A DNA stretch of 64,000 nt from Bacteroidia bacterium (GTDB taxonomy: Bacteria; Bacteroidota; Bacteroidia; B-17B0; Aurantibacillaceae). The position numbers and the translations under genes are program-made. The notes below the pieces were generated by a model that saw only the letters and a program-made list of their open reading frames with translations, was not told where the DNA came from and ran no database searches. Shown one piece after another: positions 44,214-55,195 of the stretch (the first letter of the stretch is position 1; every line of letters starts with the position of its first letter). The stretch lies in assembly GCA_020846025.1 (NCBI GenBank), contig JADLER010000029.1:1-64000 (forward strand). The letters run 5' to 3'.

Positions 44214-47200
44214 TTATCTAAATATCGTTATCGGACTTGTAAATGGTTTTGGATATGATGGATGATTTAACTTAACCACATAATAATAAGTTCCAACTGG
44301 TAAATCTTTACCTTTATATTTTCCATTAAATGGTACTGCATATCCTTTTGAGTAAAATAATTGTTCTCCCCAACGGTTATACACTTCCACCTCACAATCT
44401 GGGAATTGATAAATAAAATCAATTTGCCATACATCATTTTTACCATCACCATTAGGTGAGAATCCGTTAGGGATTGTGATTTCAGGATATACATACACGG
44501 TAACTGTATCCGAATTTGTACAACCATTCGCATCTACTAAAGTAACTGTATAAATAGTTGTAACCGTTGTACTAGTAGTAGGGTTTGAATTTGTAGGATT
44601 ATCCAATCCTGAGATTGGCAACCAAGTAATGGTGCCTCCACCTGGAGCTGTTGGATTTCCACCTATGGTACCTGTACCAAAAATTGGAATACTCACCATA
44701 GGTCCTGCATCTACACTCGGCAATGGTAAAGAATTTACAACAATAGTATCTTGATCTATACACAGCCCATTAGTAGCTGTTAATACATAAGTACTTGTTC
44801 CAGTAGCAGGTGTTACTGTTGTTATTAAAGTATTAGATATTACCGTACCCGAAGGAATTTCAGACCATTGATAAGTAACACCACCATTTGAGTTAGAACC
44901 ATCTAATTGTAAAGTTCCATTTTGGCAGAAGATAGTATCGTTACCTGCAATTGCATTTACTGTAAGTGTAGAGTTGATAATGAACGTAGAATCAATCACA
45001 CAACCGCCATTATCGGTTAACACTAAAGTGTGTGTACCAGATAATACATTCGTCAAATCTTCTGTAGTAGAACCAGTTGGAGTCCATGAATATGAATAAG
45101 GTGTTACGCCACCCGATACACTTACATCAATAGCACCATCAGGCGCTGTGTTACAACTTGCATCAGTAATAGTAGCTGTAAGTGTTAAAGTTGGTGGATT
45201 AGATAATGAATAACTGTCGGTAGCTGAACAACCATTGGCATCTTGCATGGTAATCGTGTAATTTCCAGTACACAAACTATTGGTAGTAGCAGTATTCACA
45301 TTGTTTGGAGTCCAAGTAAATGTATAAGGCATGGTTCCTCCAACTGGAATTGCTGTTAAAGTACCATTACAATCATCATGGCATTTTGGATTATGTAAAT
45401 CAGGTGCACTGAACGCAATAGGGCTTACTATATTAAGCGAATAATTTCTCACTGCTTTACAACCAGCAGCATCAGTTACCTCTACCGAATACACACCAGC
45501 ACACAATGAGCTAATGGTATTTGTAGTTGCTCCATTCGACCAAGCTGTTGTATAAGATGGTGTTCCACCCGAAATAGTAATAGAAATAGTTCCGTCACAT
45601 AATCCACTACAAGAAATATCCTCTTCTACAGATGCAATAGACGGAGCATTAAGCGATTGAATGGTATAAATTTCAGTTTTAGAACAATTACCATCACTTA
45701 CTGTTAAAGTATAAACTCCAGGTGCTAAATTGGTTAGTGTGGCTGTATTACCAGCTGGCAGCCAAGCATAAGTATAAGTTCCAGTTCCACCACTAACATT
45801 CACGGTAATGGAGCCAGTTGATGAAGTACAAGACGATTGGCTAACCTGCGAGGTAACAGTTAAGTCGGTAACTGCATTAATAACCACACTCGCCGTTCTT
45901 GAACAACCATTCGCATCAATCATATTACAATAATAAACACCTGCACATAAGCCTGTTAAACTAGGTGTAGTAGAATTATCGTGCACCCAATGATAAGAAA
46001 TTGGTGCAGTACCACCTACAGCTGTTACACTAGCTGTACCATCACAACTACCCGAACAAGTTACATCAGTTGTTGTAACTGTTTCACCTGTAATACTAGA
46101 GGAACTATTAATAACAACACTCGTTGTATTTACACAACCATTAGCATCTGTAATTTGAACAGCATATAATCCTGCACACAAATTCGAAGCCGTGTTAGAG
46201 GTTTGATTGTTGGTCCATAAGTAAGTATATCCCGGTGTTCCTCCAACTGGATTTATTACTGCCGAGCCATTACATTGACCACAGCTAGGTTGAGTAATAT
46301 TTGGCGTGAAGGTAACTTGAGATGTAGAACCTACATGAGCAGGAATTTGATTATAACACCCATTAGCATCGGTAATAGTAACCGAATAATCTCCAGTACA
46401 TAAACCAAATGCCGAGTTTCCAATTTGGCCTAATGGATCATTCCACTGTAAAGTATATGGCGCTACACCACCCGCAATATTGGTAGCAGTTAGCACACCG
46501 TTACAATCGTTAAAACAAACATTATCGATAGCTAAAGTTGTACTTGTTATAGTAGTAATACTCGGAATGTTATATGTAAATACAATTGAACAATTATTGG
46601 CATCTGTTATTGTGGCAGTTAATGGTCCAGGACAAAGATTAATTAATGTTCCAGTACTCGCGCTTGGTGTCCAAGAATAAGTATAAGGAGCCAGACCACC
46701 AGATGGAGTTAAAGCAATAGAACCATTACAATTTCCAAAACACGCAGCGCTTGTAATGATTTCATTATCATCAATAGCTGCTGGCTCAGTTACTACAAAA
46801 CTAGTATCTACACTACAACCATTAGCATCTTCTAAGTGTAAACTATAAGTACCTGCACCAATATTTTGTAAATCTTCAGTTGTTATACTTCCAGTTGGCG
46901 TCCACGTATAAGAATATCCTGGTACACCACCCGAAACGGTAATATCTATGGTTCCATTTGTTGCAGCATTACAAGTAACATGAGAAATATTAGCGGTGAT
47001 ACTAATAGTTGGCGGCCCTGTTAAAGTATAGGTTTGAGTAGAAGGACAAGAATTTGCATCAGCTACAGTTACAGAATAATTTCCTGCACATAATCCATTT
47101 GCTATATTGGTTGTAGAGGTTGAAGTTGTCCAAGTATAAGTATAAGGCAAAATACCTCCGCTTGCAATCGTAGTTACTACACCATTACAATTATTATTAC

Positions 47201-50200
47201 ATAAAGGATTATCAACGTCTGCTACACTAAATACAATTGGTGGAGGCGTAGCAATGGAGAAATTTTTAACAGCCGAACATCCAGCAGCATCAGTTACCAA
47301 AACCGAATAATTTCCTGCACATAAATTATTAATTGAATTTGTGCTAGCTCCATTCGACCAAGCAATGGTATAGGCAGGCGTTCCTCCCGTGATGCTCATA
47401 TTTATACTACCATCACAAACTCCATTACAACTTACACTTTGCTGACTTGTACTTAGTAAAGGACCATTAATTGAATTAATTGCAAATGTTTGCGTTTGTG
47501 AACAATTACCATCATTCACCATTAAAGTATAAATTCCAGCAGGTAAGTTAGTAATTGACGGTGTGTTTCCAGAAGGTAACCACGCATAAGTGTAAGAACC
47601 ACTTCCTCCTGTTACATTTACTGAAATTGAGCCAGTGCTAACCGAACAAGATGTTTGAGCAACTTGAGAAGTAAGTGTTAAAGTTGGTGTACTATTTATT
47701 AATACAGTAGCTGTTCTTGTACAACCATTAGCATCGGTCATATTACAATAATAAGTCCCGGGACATAATCCAGTTACTGATTGCGAAGTAGAATTATCAT
47801 GCAACCAATGGTATGAAATAGGTGCTGTGCCTCCAATTGCTGTTACTGTGGCACTACCGTCACAGGTTGCAGAACAAGATTGATTGGCAATTAAAACTGT
47901 TTCGCTTGTGATACCAGAAGAATTATTAATAACAACATTTGAATTACTCACACAGCCATTTCCATCTGTTATTTGCACCATATAAACACCCGAACACAAT
48001 CCATTAGCCGTATTACCTGTTTGAGCATTGCTCCATAAATACGAATACGACGGTGTTCCACCTGTAGGATTTAAAACCACCGAACCATTACACATTCCAC
48101 AAGCCGGATCGGTAACAGTTGGATTAATAGTAATGGAAGAAGGAGAGGTAATTGTTGATTGATATTGATTCAAACAGCCATTTGCATCAGTAATAGTAAC
48201 AGAATATGTTCCATTACAAAGTCCGTTTGCCTGAGCGGTTGTTTGCCCTAAAGGATCAGTCCACACGAAACTATATGGTGGTAAGCCACCTGCTACATTT
48301 GTTGCAACAATACTACCATTACAATTTGAAAAACAAGCGTTATTCGTTGCAAAGGTATTAGCCGTTATATTCGTAATACCTGGCACAACATAAGTTGCTG
48401 TTAATGTACAATTTAATCCATCAGTAATTGTTAAAGATAGTGTTCCTGGACATAAAGCTGTAAGCGAAGAAGTTGTAGCACCTGTACTCCAAGAATAAGT
48501 GTAAGTTCCGTTACCTCCGGTTGGATTAACTGTTATACTTCCATCACAAATTCCTAAACAAGTCGCACTTGTAATAATTTCATTATCATCAATGGCTTGT
48601 GGTTCTGTAATAGTTACGCTTTGAAAAAATACACAATTATTAGCGTCTTCAACTTGTGCAGTATAAGTACCAGCACATAAACCAGTTACTAAGCTATTGG
48701 TAGAAACAGGATTAATCCAGCTAACTGTATAAGGTGCTAAACCACCTGTTACACCTGTAATATTAGCTGCACCATTACAACTACCCACACAAGTAACATT
48801 GGTTGAAGTAATTGTGGCACCACTTGGCCCGTTGGAACTACTTAATGGAATACTGACAGTAGTAGAACAAGATGCTGCATCGGTAACAACAACTGTATAA
48901 ACTCCTGCTGATAATCCAGTTACTAAAGTATTAGTAGATTGTGCGCCAGAAACTGGCGGTAGCCAATTATAGGTATATGGTGCTGTACCATTAACTGCTG
49001 TTGCATTAATAGAACCATTATTAGAGCCACAAGTTGCAGGTGTAATAGCAGGATTAACTGTAATAGCCGTAGGATCAGTTAATGTAACTGTTTGTGTAGC
49101 CTGACAGGCATTAGCATCAGATAACACTAATGTATAAGTTCCTGAACACAAGCCACTCACAGTTTGATTCGTATTCGTAGGGGCTGACCAAGCATAAGTA
49201 TAAGGTAATGTACCACCAATAGGGCTTGCGGTAACAATACCATTACAAGCACTCGCACATGTTGGATTAGTGAAGCTTGCATTCGCTAATAAAATAGCCG
49301 GATCAGTTAATGTTACAATTGTTTGCCCAGTACATAAACTATCATCTGTAACGGTAAGAGTATAATTTCCAGCACATAATCCTATTGGATTAGGAACAGA
49401 ACCACCAAATGGCACCCAACTATAAGAATATGGTGTATTTCCTCCACTTACCGAAGTAGCAACGCTACCATTACATGTGGCATTACAATTAGGATTTGTA
49501 ACATTAGCCGACACTATTATTGGCAATGGTTCATTGATTACAAAACTTTGAGTACTAACACAGCCATTAGCATCTGTTACATTACCCGTATAAGTTCCGG
49601 CACACAAGCCTCCCACAGTTTGGGTAAATACGATAGGTGTTGTATTATATGAATAGTTATAAGGCGATACACCTCCCGATACATTTATTGTCGCAGTACC
49701 ATTACATTGATTATTACATTTAACATCTTGTGTTACTATTGTAGAAGTTAATGCAGTTGGTTCATTAATATCAACAGTTGCAGTAGTTACACAACCATTT
49801 GCATCACCCACGGAAACGGTATAAATTCCAGAACATAAATTAACTACAGTATCTATATTTGCTCCAGTAAATGAACCAGTTGGTGACCACGTGTAAGAAT
49901 AAGGAGCTGTTCCGCCAGTTGCCATAACTTTAATTCCACCAGTACAATTAGCATTACATAAAACATCTTTTTTATTAAAACTTAAACTTAGGGCTAAAGG
50001 TTCTGTAATTACGAATGTATTGGTAACTACACAATTATTTGCATCTGTAATATTAACAGAATAAGTACCTGCACATAATGAAGTAGGGTCTTCTACAGAA
50101 CCTCCAGTAGGCAACCATGCATACGTATATCCAGGAGTTCCGCCAGTAGGTGTAATATTAATTGAACCATTACAAGCAGCATTACAAGATACATTTTGGA

Positions 50201-53200
50201 TAGTAGCAGTACTTGTCATTTGTGCTGGTTGAGCAATATTTACCGTTTGATTGGTTACGCAATTATTAGCATCTGTAATTTGAGGTATATATACACCTGC
50301 ACATAATCCAGTTACCACTGTATTAGTAGAAGGTATCGTTGGCCAATTAACACTAAATGGAGCTACACCTGAGATAGACAATGTAGCTGAACCAGTACAA
50401 GAACCAAAACAACTTATTGAATTGGAGGTTACTGTAACCGTTGGACCAGTTGGATTATTTAAGGTTGTAACTAATGTTTGCGTACAACCTGCAAAATCTT
50501 TAATTACAATAGAATAAGTACCTGCCCCAACATTAGTTAAAGGATTTGATGTAGATGAACCTGGACTCCAAGTAAAAGTGTATGGCGAGGTACCGCCACT
50601 TATCGAAACACCTATGCTACCATTTGTTGAGGTACAGGTAGCAGGATTAGTGAATGTAAACGTTGCGGTAATAGAACTTGATTCTGTAATTGAAATGACT
50701 TGAGTTTTAGAACATCCATTTGCATCACTTGCTGTTACAGTATAATCGCCTGCACATAATCCAGTTATAGAAGGAGTAGTTTGCCCACCTGGTTGCCATA
50801 AATAATTTATAGTACCTGTGCCACCTGTTACCGTAGCAGATGCAGTTCCATTACAAGAACCATTACAACTCACGTTCGTTTGGTTAACCGTTAAGGTAAT
50901 AGCAGGTGGATTTGCAAATGAAACCGTATTGGTACTAGAACAACCATTTACATCAGTTACTTGAACGGTGTGAACTCCTGAACATAAACCAGTTGCTGTT
51001 TGTGAATTTTGAGTAGGTGAAACTGGTGGCGATGTCCAGGTATAAGTGTAAGGCGCTAAACCTCCGGTAGGATTGGCTGTTGCAATACCAGTGCAAGCAT
51101 TATTACAAGCTAAAGTGGCTCCATTTGTAGTAATTAAGGTTATAACTGTTTGATTAATTTGAACGGTGCGTGTGGCTATACAACCTTTACTATCAGTAAC
51201 TGTAACTGTTTGAACACCCACGCAAAGATTGTTAGCAGTTGCAGTAGTTTGACCACCTGGCGACCAGGAATATGTGTAAGGGCCGGTTCCTCCAACTCCT
51301 TGAGCTGTAGCAGCACCAATACAAACATTACAACTTGGTTGCACATTACTAATAGATGCCGTAAGTGCTGTAGGTTGTGAGACATTAGCTGTTGCAGAAG
51401 CAATACAACCTTTTGAATCAGTTACAGTTGTTATATAATTCCCTGGACACAAGCCTGTGGCGGTTTGAGTGTTTTGAGTAGGTGTTGTTGGACTCCAAGT
51501 ATAAAAATATCCAGATGTTCCTCCTGTTGCCACTACAGAAACTGTTCCATCACAAGAACCAGCACAACTTACGGTTCCATTTAAAGGAGTTAATGTTAAA
51601 GCAGGAGGAGTTGTAATTGCGACTGTTTGTGTTTGAGTACAACCATTAAAATCTGTAACAGTAGCTGTATATACACCTTGACACAAACCATTTATTACAT
51701 TCCCCGAACTACCATTACTAAAATTAATAGTATAATTAGGAGTACCTCCAGTAACTGAAGTAGTTGCAATACCTGTACATTGAGAATTACAATTCGGATT
51801 AGTTGGTGTAATATTTACTGTAAGTGCAGGTGGTGCTATTACACTCACCGAGGCTGATGCTTTACATCCATTAGCATCTGTAACGGTTGCGGTATGTACA
51901 CCAACACATTGGTTATTAATAGAACTTCCAGTTCCACCCGAACTCCAAGTAAATGTGAAAACAGGTGTTCCTCCATTTACTACAGTAGAGATAGAAGCAT
52001 TACATTGATTAGCACAATTTATAGGTGTTGCATTTAAAGTTAAACTTATTGGGTTAGGTTGTGTTAGAGTTATTATTTGATTCTGCACACAACCTTTAGA
52101 ATCGCCAATCATTAGTGTATAAGTGCCCGCACAAAGATTACTGTATGGAGGAGGTGATGTAATAGTAGAAGATGAGGTTTGTAATGTAAATGAAAAGGGA
52201 GCGCTACCACCAGAAACTGATGCAGAAATTGAACCATTACACAAGCCATTACATGTTGGCGAAACAGTTGTAATATTAACGGTTATAGGACTAGGCTGGG
52301 TTATACTTATTGTTCTAGTAATTAAACATCCATTAGCATCTGTAACACGTAATGTATAAGTAGCAGGACAAAGGCTGTTATATGGAGGCAAAGTAGTTAC
52401 CGTAGATGAAGGTGATTGTAATGTAAAAGTATATGGAGCTGTACCGCCTGTTACAGTAGGCGTTATTGAACCATCACAAGCGCCATTACAAGTAACGCTT
52501 GTACTTGTAGCAGTTAATGTTAATGATGGCGGTTCTGTTATAGTAATTGTATTAGTAAAGCTACATCCTAAAGCATCACCTAAAGTAAACGTATAAGCAC
52601 CAGCACACAAGCTAGTTGCAGTTGAACCAGTAGAAACCGATGGCGACCATGAATACGAATAAGCTCCTGTTCCTCCCGATGGATTCAAATTGATAGCGCC
52701 AATACAAGCATTATTACAGATTAGATTTGTTTGAGTTGGAGTGGCTGTTAAAGTAGGAGGTGTAGCAATATTCACAGTAATTGTATTAATACAATTACCA
52801 TTATTTGTAACAGTACAGGTATAATTTCCAGCACACAAACCAGTAGCTTGAGCAGCAGTACCACCACTAGGCGACCAAGAATAGGTAAAAGGGCCTAATC
52901 CCCCAGAAGCCGATACAGAAGCTGTACCATTACAAACATTACCACAAGTTAAATCAGTTTTAGTAACAGTTAAAGTTACTGCAGGTGGCTGTGTAATATT
53001 AAATGAATAAGTTGCTGTACAAGTTTTGCTATCTGTAACAGTGGCTGTTACCACTCCAGGACATAAATTGGTAATGGAATTAGTAGATGAAGTAGAAGGT
53101 GTTGATGTAGGAGAACTCCACGAAAATGAATATGGTGCTGTACCACCAGTTGGTGCAACTGCTGCTGAACCATTACAAGCTGAATTACATGTTACACTTG

Positions 53201-54506
53201 CTGCAGTTCCATTAGCCGCCAATACCAAAGGCTGACTTAAATTAGTTGTAAATGTAGTAATACAGCCATTATTATTTGTTGCCGTTAATGAGTATGTTCC
53301 TGCGCATGCATTCTTCAAGGTATCTCTTGTAAATATATTTGTATGGTTAGTATTAGGCGGATTCCAATTTATTGTAAGAGGAACAACACCACTTACTACT
53401 AAAACTCTAATTTCTCCATTACAATCTCCATTACAATTTGGCAACACCTTTGAAAAAGATAGTAATGTTGCTGCTGGGTTAATAATAGACACCTGAACTG
53501 CCGACTGCTCGCCAAGAGAGTTTTCAAATAATACAATGTACTGAGTACCACAACCACATAAATTACCTACTGTATAAGTGGTACTTGTAAAATTATCCGA
53601 AAAATCAACAGCTGGTGGCAAAGTTTGACAAGGTGTAGAAGGATCAGTGTTTAACCATTGAATGGAATAAGGTGCATTAGTACAACCTGATAAATTAAAT
53701 GTAGCTGTTCCATCACAAGCTCCAGAACATGTTGGATTAGTAGAGTTTGTTAAAGTTACTACACAAGCTTGTGGCGTTATTTGAGATATTTTTAAATTTG
53801 GAACACTTGAAAAATGAGATAGAACAGGCGATGGTAAAGTATTTTTCTGACAAATTATATTGGATTTTACACCAGACGTATTTGTTATTTGAACATTATT
53901 TATTGTAATATTTTGAGCAATTTGAATTGTGTTATTTTGCAAATTCAAGTTAAGGTTATTCAAAACCAAATGTTTAGCAAAGATGATAGAATTTTGTAAT
54001 TTAAAATTACCACTTATGTTTAAGGACTTGGTAGTTGAAATCACTCCCATTGCCACGTCGTGATTAGCAACAAGATATATATCATTATTAAATTTATTGT
54101 GCGAGAACTGATACTTTGCTACTGTAGTTGGGTTTAAATTAATTTTACCATTTAATTTAAAATAAAAATTCTCATTTAATTCAACATCGCCTTTAATAGT
54201 TAAATCTACCGTAGGCGATCCTATAATGTCAATTTTAAATTGTGTGTTTAGTGCTGTAATATTCTTAAATCCAAAACTATGCAAGGCATGAATTGTGATT
54301 TGTGATTCAGAAGGAAGAGCTGAATTATTATCAAACTCAACTGATGTGTTTACAGACGGAAGAATGCCTGCAGGTGAACCACCACTTGTATAGGACCAAT
54401 GCAAAACGTCATTCCAGTAACCAGAACCTCCAACCCAATACATTTTTTGGGCACCTAAATGCCCTAAATAAAGTATCCCAAAAAATAGTAAAAGTTTTTT
54501 CAACAT
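44214..54506 (-). CDS. Giant SprB-like repeat adhesin with CHU_C domain (T9SS cargo)
   Basis: The 3,430-residue secreted protein has a signal peptide at 1-19 (cut at HLGAQ). An N-terminal domain (about 20-240, beta-helix-like ...NNLNLNLQNNTIQIAQNITI) is followed by 38 SprB-type repeats of about 76 residues by my count. Each opens C-x-x-x-C-x-G and has G-G-x-x-P-Y-x-Y-x-W, then L-C-A-G-x-Y-x-V-x-V-x-D-A-N-G-C. A PKD-like module and a CHU_C domain (ITIPNGFSPNGDGKNDVW...) end it. In F. johnsoniae SprB is the mobile surface adhesin that powers gliding. The partner porP/sprF gene follows after 1 nt. Repeats 23-30 and 31-38 are a tandem copy of one eight-repeat block. It is very poor in Lys/Arg except at the ends. 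Confidence 0.95.
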   Translation of the reverse strand: MLKKLLLFFGILYLGHLGAQKMYWVGGSGYWNDVLHWSYTSGGSPAGILPSVNTSVEFDNNSALPSESQITIHALHSFGFKNITALNTQFKIDIIGSPTVDLTIKGDVELNENFYFKLNGKINLNPTTVAKYQFSHNKFNNDIYLVANHDVAMGVISTTKSLNISGNFKLQNSIIFAKHLVLNNLNLNLQNNTIQIAQNITINNVQITNTSGVKSNIICQKNTLPSPVLSHFSSVPNLKISQITPQACVVTLTNSTNPTCSGACDGTATFNLSGCTNAPYSIQWLNTDPSTPCQTLPPAVDFSDNFTSTTYTVGNLCGCGTQYIVLFENSLGEQSAVQVSIINPAATLLSFSKVLPNCNGDCNGEIRVLVVSGVVPLTINWNPPNTNHTNIFTRDTLKNACAGTYSLTATNNNGCITTFTTNLSQPLVLAANGTAASVTCNSACNGSAAVAPTGGTAPYSFSWSSPTSTPSTSSTNSITNLCPGVVTATVTDSKTCTATYSFNITQPPAVTLTVTKTDLTCGNVCNGTASVSASGGLGPFTYSWSPSGGTAAQATGLCAGNYTCTVTNNGNCINTITVNIATPPTLTATPTQTNLICNNACIGAINLNPSGGTGAYSYSWSPSVSTGSTATSLCAGAYTFTLGDALGCSFTNTITITEPPSLTLTATSTSVTCNGACDGSITPTVTGGTAPYTFTLQSPSSTVTTLPPYNSLCPATYTLRVTDANGCLITRTISITQPSPITVNITTVSPTCNGLCNGSISASVSGGSAPFSFTLQTSSSTITSPPPYSNLCAGTYTLMIGDSKGCVQNQIITLTQPNPISLTLNATPINCANQCNASISTVVNGGTPVFTFTWSSGGTGSSINNQCVGVHTATVTDANGCKASASVSVIAPPALTVNITPTNPNCNSQCTGIATTSVTGGTPNYTINFSNGSSGNVINGLCQGVYTATVTDFNGCTQTQTVAITTPPALTLTPLNGTVSCAGSCDGTVSVVATGGTSGYFYTWSPTTPTQNTQTATGLCPGNYITTVTDSKGCIASATANVSQPTALTASISNVQPSCNVCIGAATAQGVGGTGPYTYSWSPGGQTTATANNLCVGVQTVTVTDSKGCIATRTVQINQTVITLITTNGATLACNNACTGIATANPTGGLAPYTYTWTSPPVSPTQNSQTATGLCSGVHTVQVTDVNGCSSTNTVSFANPPAITLTVNQTNVSCNGSCNGTASATVTGGTGTINYLWQPGGQTTPSITGLCAGDYTVTASDANGCSKTQVISITESSSITATFTFTNPATCTSTNGSIGVSISGGTSPYTFTWSPGSSTSNPLTNVGAGTYSIVIKDFAGCTQTLVTTLNNPTGPTVTVTSNSISCFGSCTGSATLSISGVAPFSVNWPTIPSTNTVVTGLCAGVYIPQITDANNCVTNQTVNIAQPAQMTSTATIQNVSCNAACNGSINITPTGGTPGYTYAWLPTGGSVEDPTSLCAGTYSVNITDANNCVVTNTFVITEPLALSLSFNKKDVLCNANCTGGIKVMATGGTAPYSYTWSPTGSFTGANIDTVVNLCSGIYTVSVGDANGCVTTATVDINEPTALTSTIVTQDVKCNNQCNGTATINVSGGVSPYNYSYNTTPIVFTQTVGGLCAGTYTGNVTDANGCVSTQSFVINEPLPIIVSANVTNPNCNATCNGSVATSVSGGNTPYSYSWVPFGGSVPNPIGLCAGNYTLTVTDDSLCTGQTIVTLTDPAILLANASFTNPTCASACNGIVTASPIGGTLPYTYAWSAPTNTNQTVSGLCSGTYTLVLSDANACQATQTVTLTDPTAITVNPAITPATCGSNNGSINATAVNGTAPYTYNWLPPVSGAQSTNTLVTGLSAGVYTVVVTDAASCSTTVSIPLSSSNGPSGATITSTNVTCVGSCNGAANITGVTGGLAPYTVSWINPVSTNSLVTGLCAGTYTAQVEDANNCVFFQSVTITEPQAIDDNEIITSATCLGICDGSITVNPTGGNGTYTYSWSTGATTSSLTALCPGTLSLTITDGLNCTLTATYVVPGITNITANTFATNNACFSNCNGSIVATNVAGGLPPYSFVWTDPLGQTTAQANGLCNGTYSVTITDANGCLNQYQSTITSPSSITINPTVTDPACGMCNGSVVLNPTGGTPSYSYLWSNAQTGNTANGLCSGVYMVQITDGNGCVSNSNVVINNSSGITSETVLIANQSCSATCDGSATVTAIGGTAPISYHWLHDNSTSQSVTGLCPGTYYCNMTDANGCTRTATVLINSTPTLTLTSQVAQTSCSVSTGSISVNVTGGSGSYTYAWLPSGNTPSITNLPAGIYTLMVNDGNCSQTQTFAINSINGPLLSTSQQSVSCNGVCDGSINMSITGGTPAYTIAWSNGASTNSINNLCAGNYSVLVTDAAGCSAVKNFSIATPPPIVFSVADVDNPLCNNNCNGVVTTIASGGILPYTYTWTTSTSTTNIANGLCAGNYSVTVADANSCPSTQTYTLTGPPTISITANISHVTCNAATNGTIDITVSGGVPGYSYTWTPTGSITTEDLQNIGAGTYSLHLEDANGCSVDTSFVVTEPAAIDDNEIITSAACFGNCNGSIALTPSGGLAPYTYSWTPSASTGTLINLCPGPLTATITDANNCSIVFTYNIPSITTITSTTLAIDNVCFNDCNGVLTATNIAGGVAPYTLQWNDPLGQIGNSAFGLCTGDYSVTITDANGCYNQIPAHVGSTSQVTFTPNITQPSCGQCNGSAVINPVGGTPGYTYLWTNNQTSNTASNLCAGLYAVQITDANGCVNTTSVVINSSSSITGETVTTTDVTCSGSCDGTASVTAVGGTAPISYHWVHDNSTTPSLTGLCAGVYYCNMIDANGCSRTASVVINAVTDLTVTSQVSQSSCTSSTGSITVNVSGGTGTYTYAWLPAGNTATLTNLAPGVYTLTVSDGNCSKTEIYTIQSLNAPSIASVEEDISCSGLCDGTISITISGGTPSYTTAWSNGATTNTISSLCAGVYSVEVTDAAGCKAVRNYSLNIVSPIAFSAPDLHNPKCHDDCNGTLTAIPVGGTMPYTFTWTPNNVNTATTNSLCTGNYTITMQDANGCSATDSYSLSNPPTLTLTATITDASCNTAPDGAIDVSVSGGVTPYSYSWTPTGSTTEDLTNVLSGTHTLVLTDNGGCVIDSTFIINSTLTVNAIAGNDTIFCQNGTLQLDGSNSNGGVTYQWSEIPSGTVISNTLITTVTPATGTSTYVLTATNGLCIDQDTIVVNSLPLPSVDAGPMVSIPIFGTGTIGGNPTAPGGGTITWLPISGLDNPTNSNPTTSTTVTTIYTVTLVDANGCTNSDTVTVYVYPEITIPNGFSPNGDGKNDVWQIDFIYQFPDCEVEVYNRWGEQLFYSKGYAVPFNGKYKGKDLPVGTYYYVVKLNHPSYPKPFTSPITIFR
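44967..48602 (-). repeat. Tandem 1,818-bp duplication (eight SprB repeats twice) in the giant adhesin
   Basis: Eight distinguishable repeats recur in the same order twice: block A about 46785-48602 and block B about 44967-46784. They are marked by IDDNEIITSA, NACF-x-x-C-N-G, DP/QP-x-C-G-x-C-N-G, ISYHW-x-HDNST, and the single-Cys variant T/S-S-C-x-x-S-T-G, ending with NxxCNxx. The phrase encoding IDDNEI occurs at 46761 and 48579 on the plus strand, giving an 1,818-bp period. Confidence 0.85.
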
Positions 54507-54625
54507 ATACCGTTTCTAACTTTTTACGAATTTATATCAGTTTCTGTTTCTAAATATAAGAAAATAAACCTAATATTAACATTTTAACTGTGTAAAATAT
54601 TAACTATAAACATTGAATAACACGA

Positions 54626-55195
54626 ATGGACACTCAAAACCCATTAAATTCATGGAAAACTTTAAAAAGTGAACTTGTTTATGAATCGCCTTGGATAGCT
54701 GTTCACAAGCATCAAACTATTAACCCTGCTGGTAAACCAGCCATGTATAGTGTTGTAAATTTTAAAAATCTAGCCATCGGGATAATTCCATTAAGCAAAG
54801 ATGGTTTTACATGGCTTGTAGGACAATGGCGTTATCCATTAAATGCTTACAGTTGGGAAATACCAGAAGGGGGAGGTCCATTAGGCGAAGAACCTATTGA
54901 AACTGCCCAACGAGAATTGAAAGAAGAAACAGGTATTGTGGCTAAAAGTTATAGTAAATTAATGGAATTACATTTAAGTAACTCAGCAACCGACGAAACA
55001 GCCCATGTTTTTTTGGCTACCGATCTAAGTTTTGAAGAAGCAGAACCTGAAGAAACAGAAGACTTAAAACTAAAAAAAGTTCATATTCATGAAGCTTTTA
55101 ATATGGTGCTAAATGGCGAAATTACCGATGCTATCAGTGTTTCTGCAATCTATAAGGTGAAATATATGTTGGATAAAGGTGAATTAATTTTATAG
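54626..55195 (+). CDS. NUDIX hydrolase, probable ADP-sugar pyrophosphatase
   Basis: The 189-residue protein carries the NUDIX box at about residues 92-114: GPLGEEPIETAQRELKEETG, with the R-E-L-x-E-E-T-G metal-binding core. It is preceded by LVGQWRYPLNAYSWEIPEGG, which is typical of ADP-ribose and nucleoside-diphosphosugar pyrophosphatases. It hydrolyses a nucleoside-diphosphate-linked substrate in the cytoplasm; ADP-ribose is likely but not proven. It is divergent from the giant adhesin (119-nt gap) and convergent with kdsC, whose end abuts it. Confidence 0.88.
   Translation: MDTQNPLNSWKTLKSELVYESPWIAVHKHQTINPAGKPAMYSVVNFKNLAIGIIPLSKDGFTWLVGQWRYPLNAYSWEIPEGGGPLGEEPIETAQRELKEETGIVAKSYSKLMELHLSNSATDETAHVFLATDLSFEEAEPEETEDLKLKKVHIHEAFNMVLNGEITDAISVSAIYKVKYMLDKGELIL

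Noticed and set aside
44214-54506. CRISPR-like periodic repeats on both strands, and plus-strand ORFs of 60-80 codons in this region
   Set aside because: The periodicity is that of imperfect 76-residue protein repeats; there are no identical short repeats with unique spacers. The antisense frames are shadows of the repeat composition.
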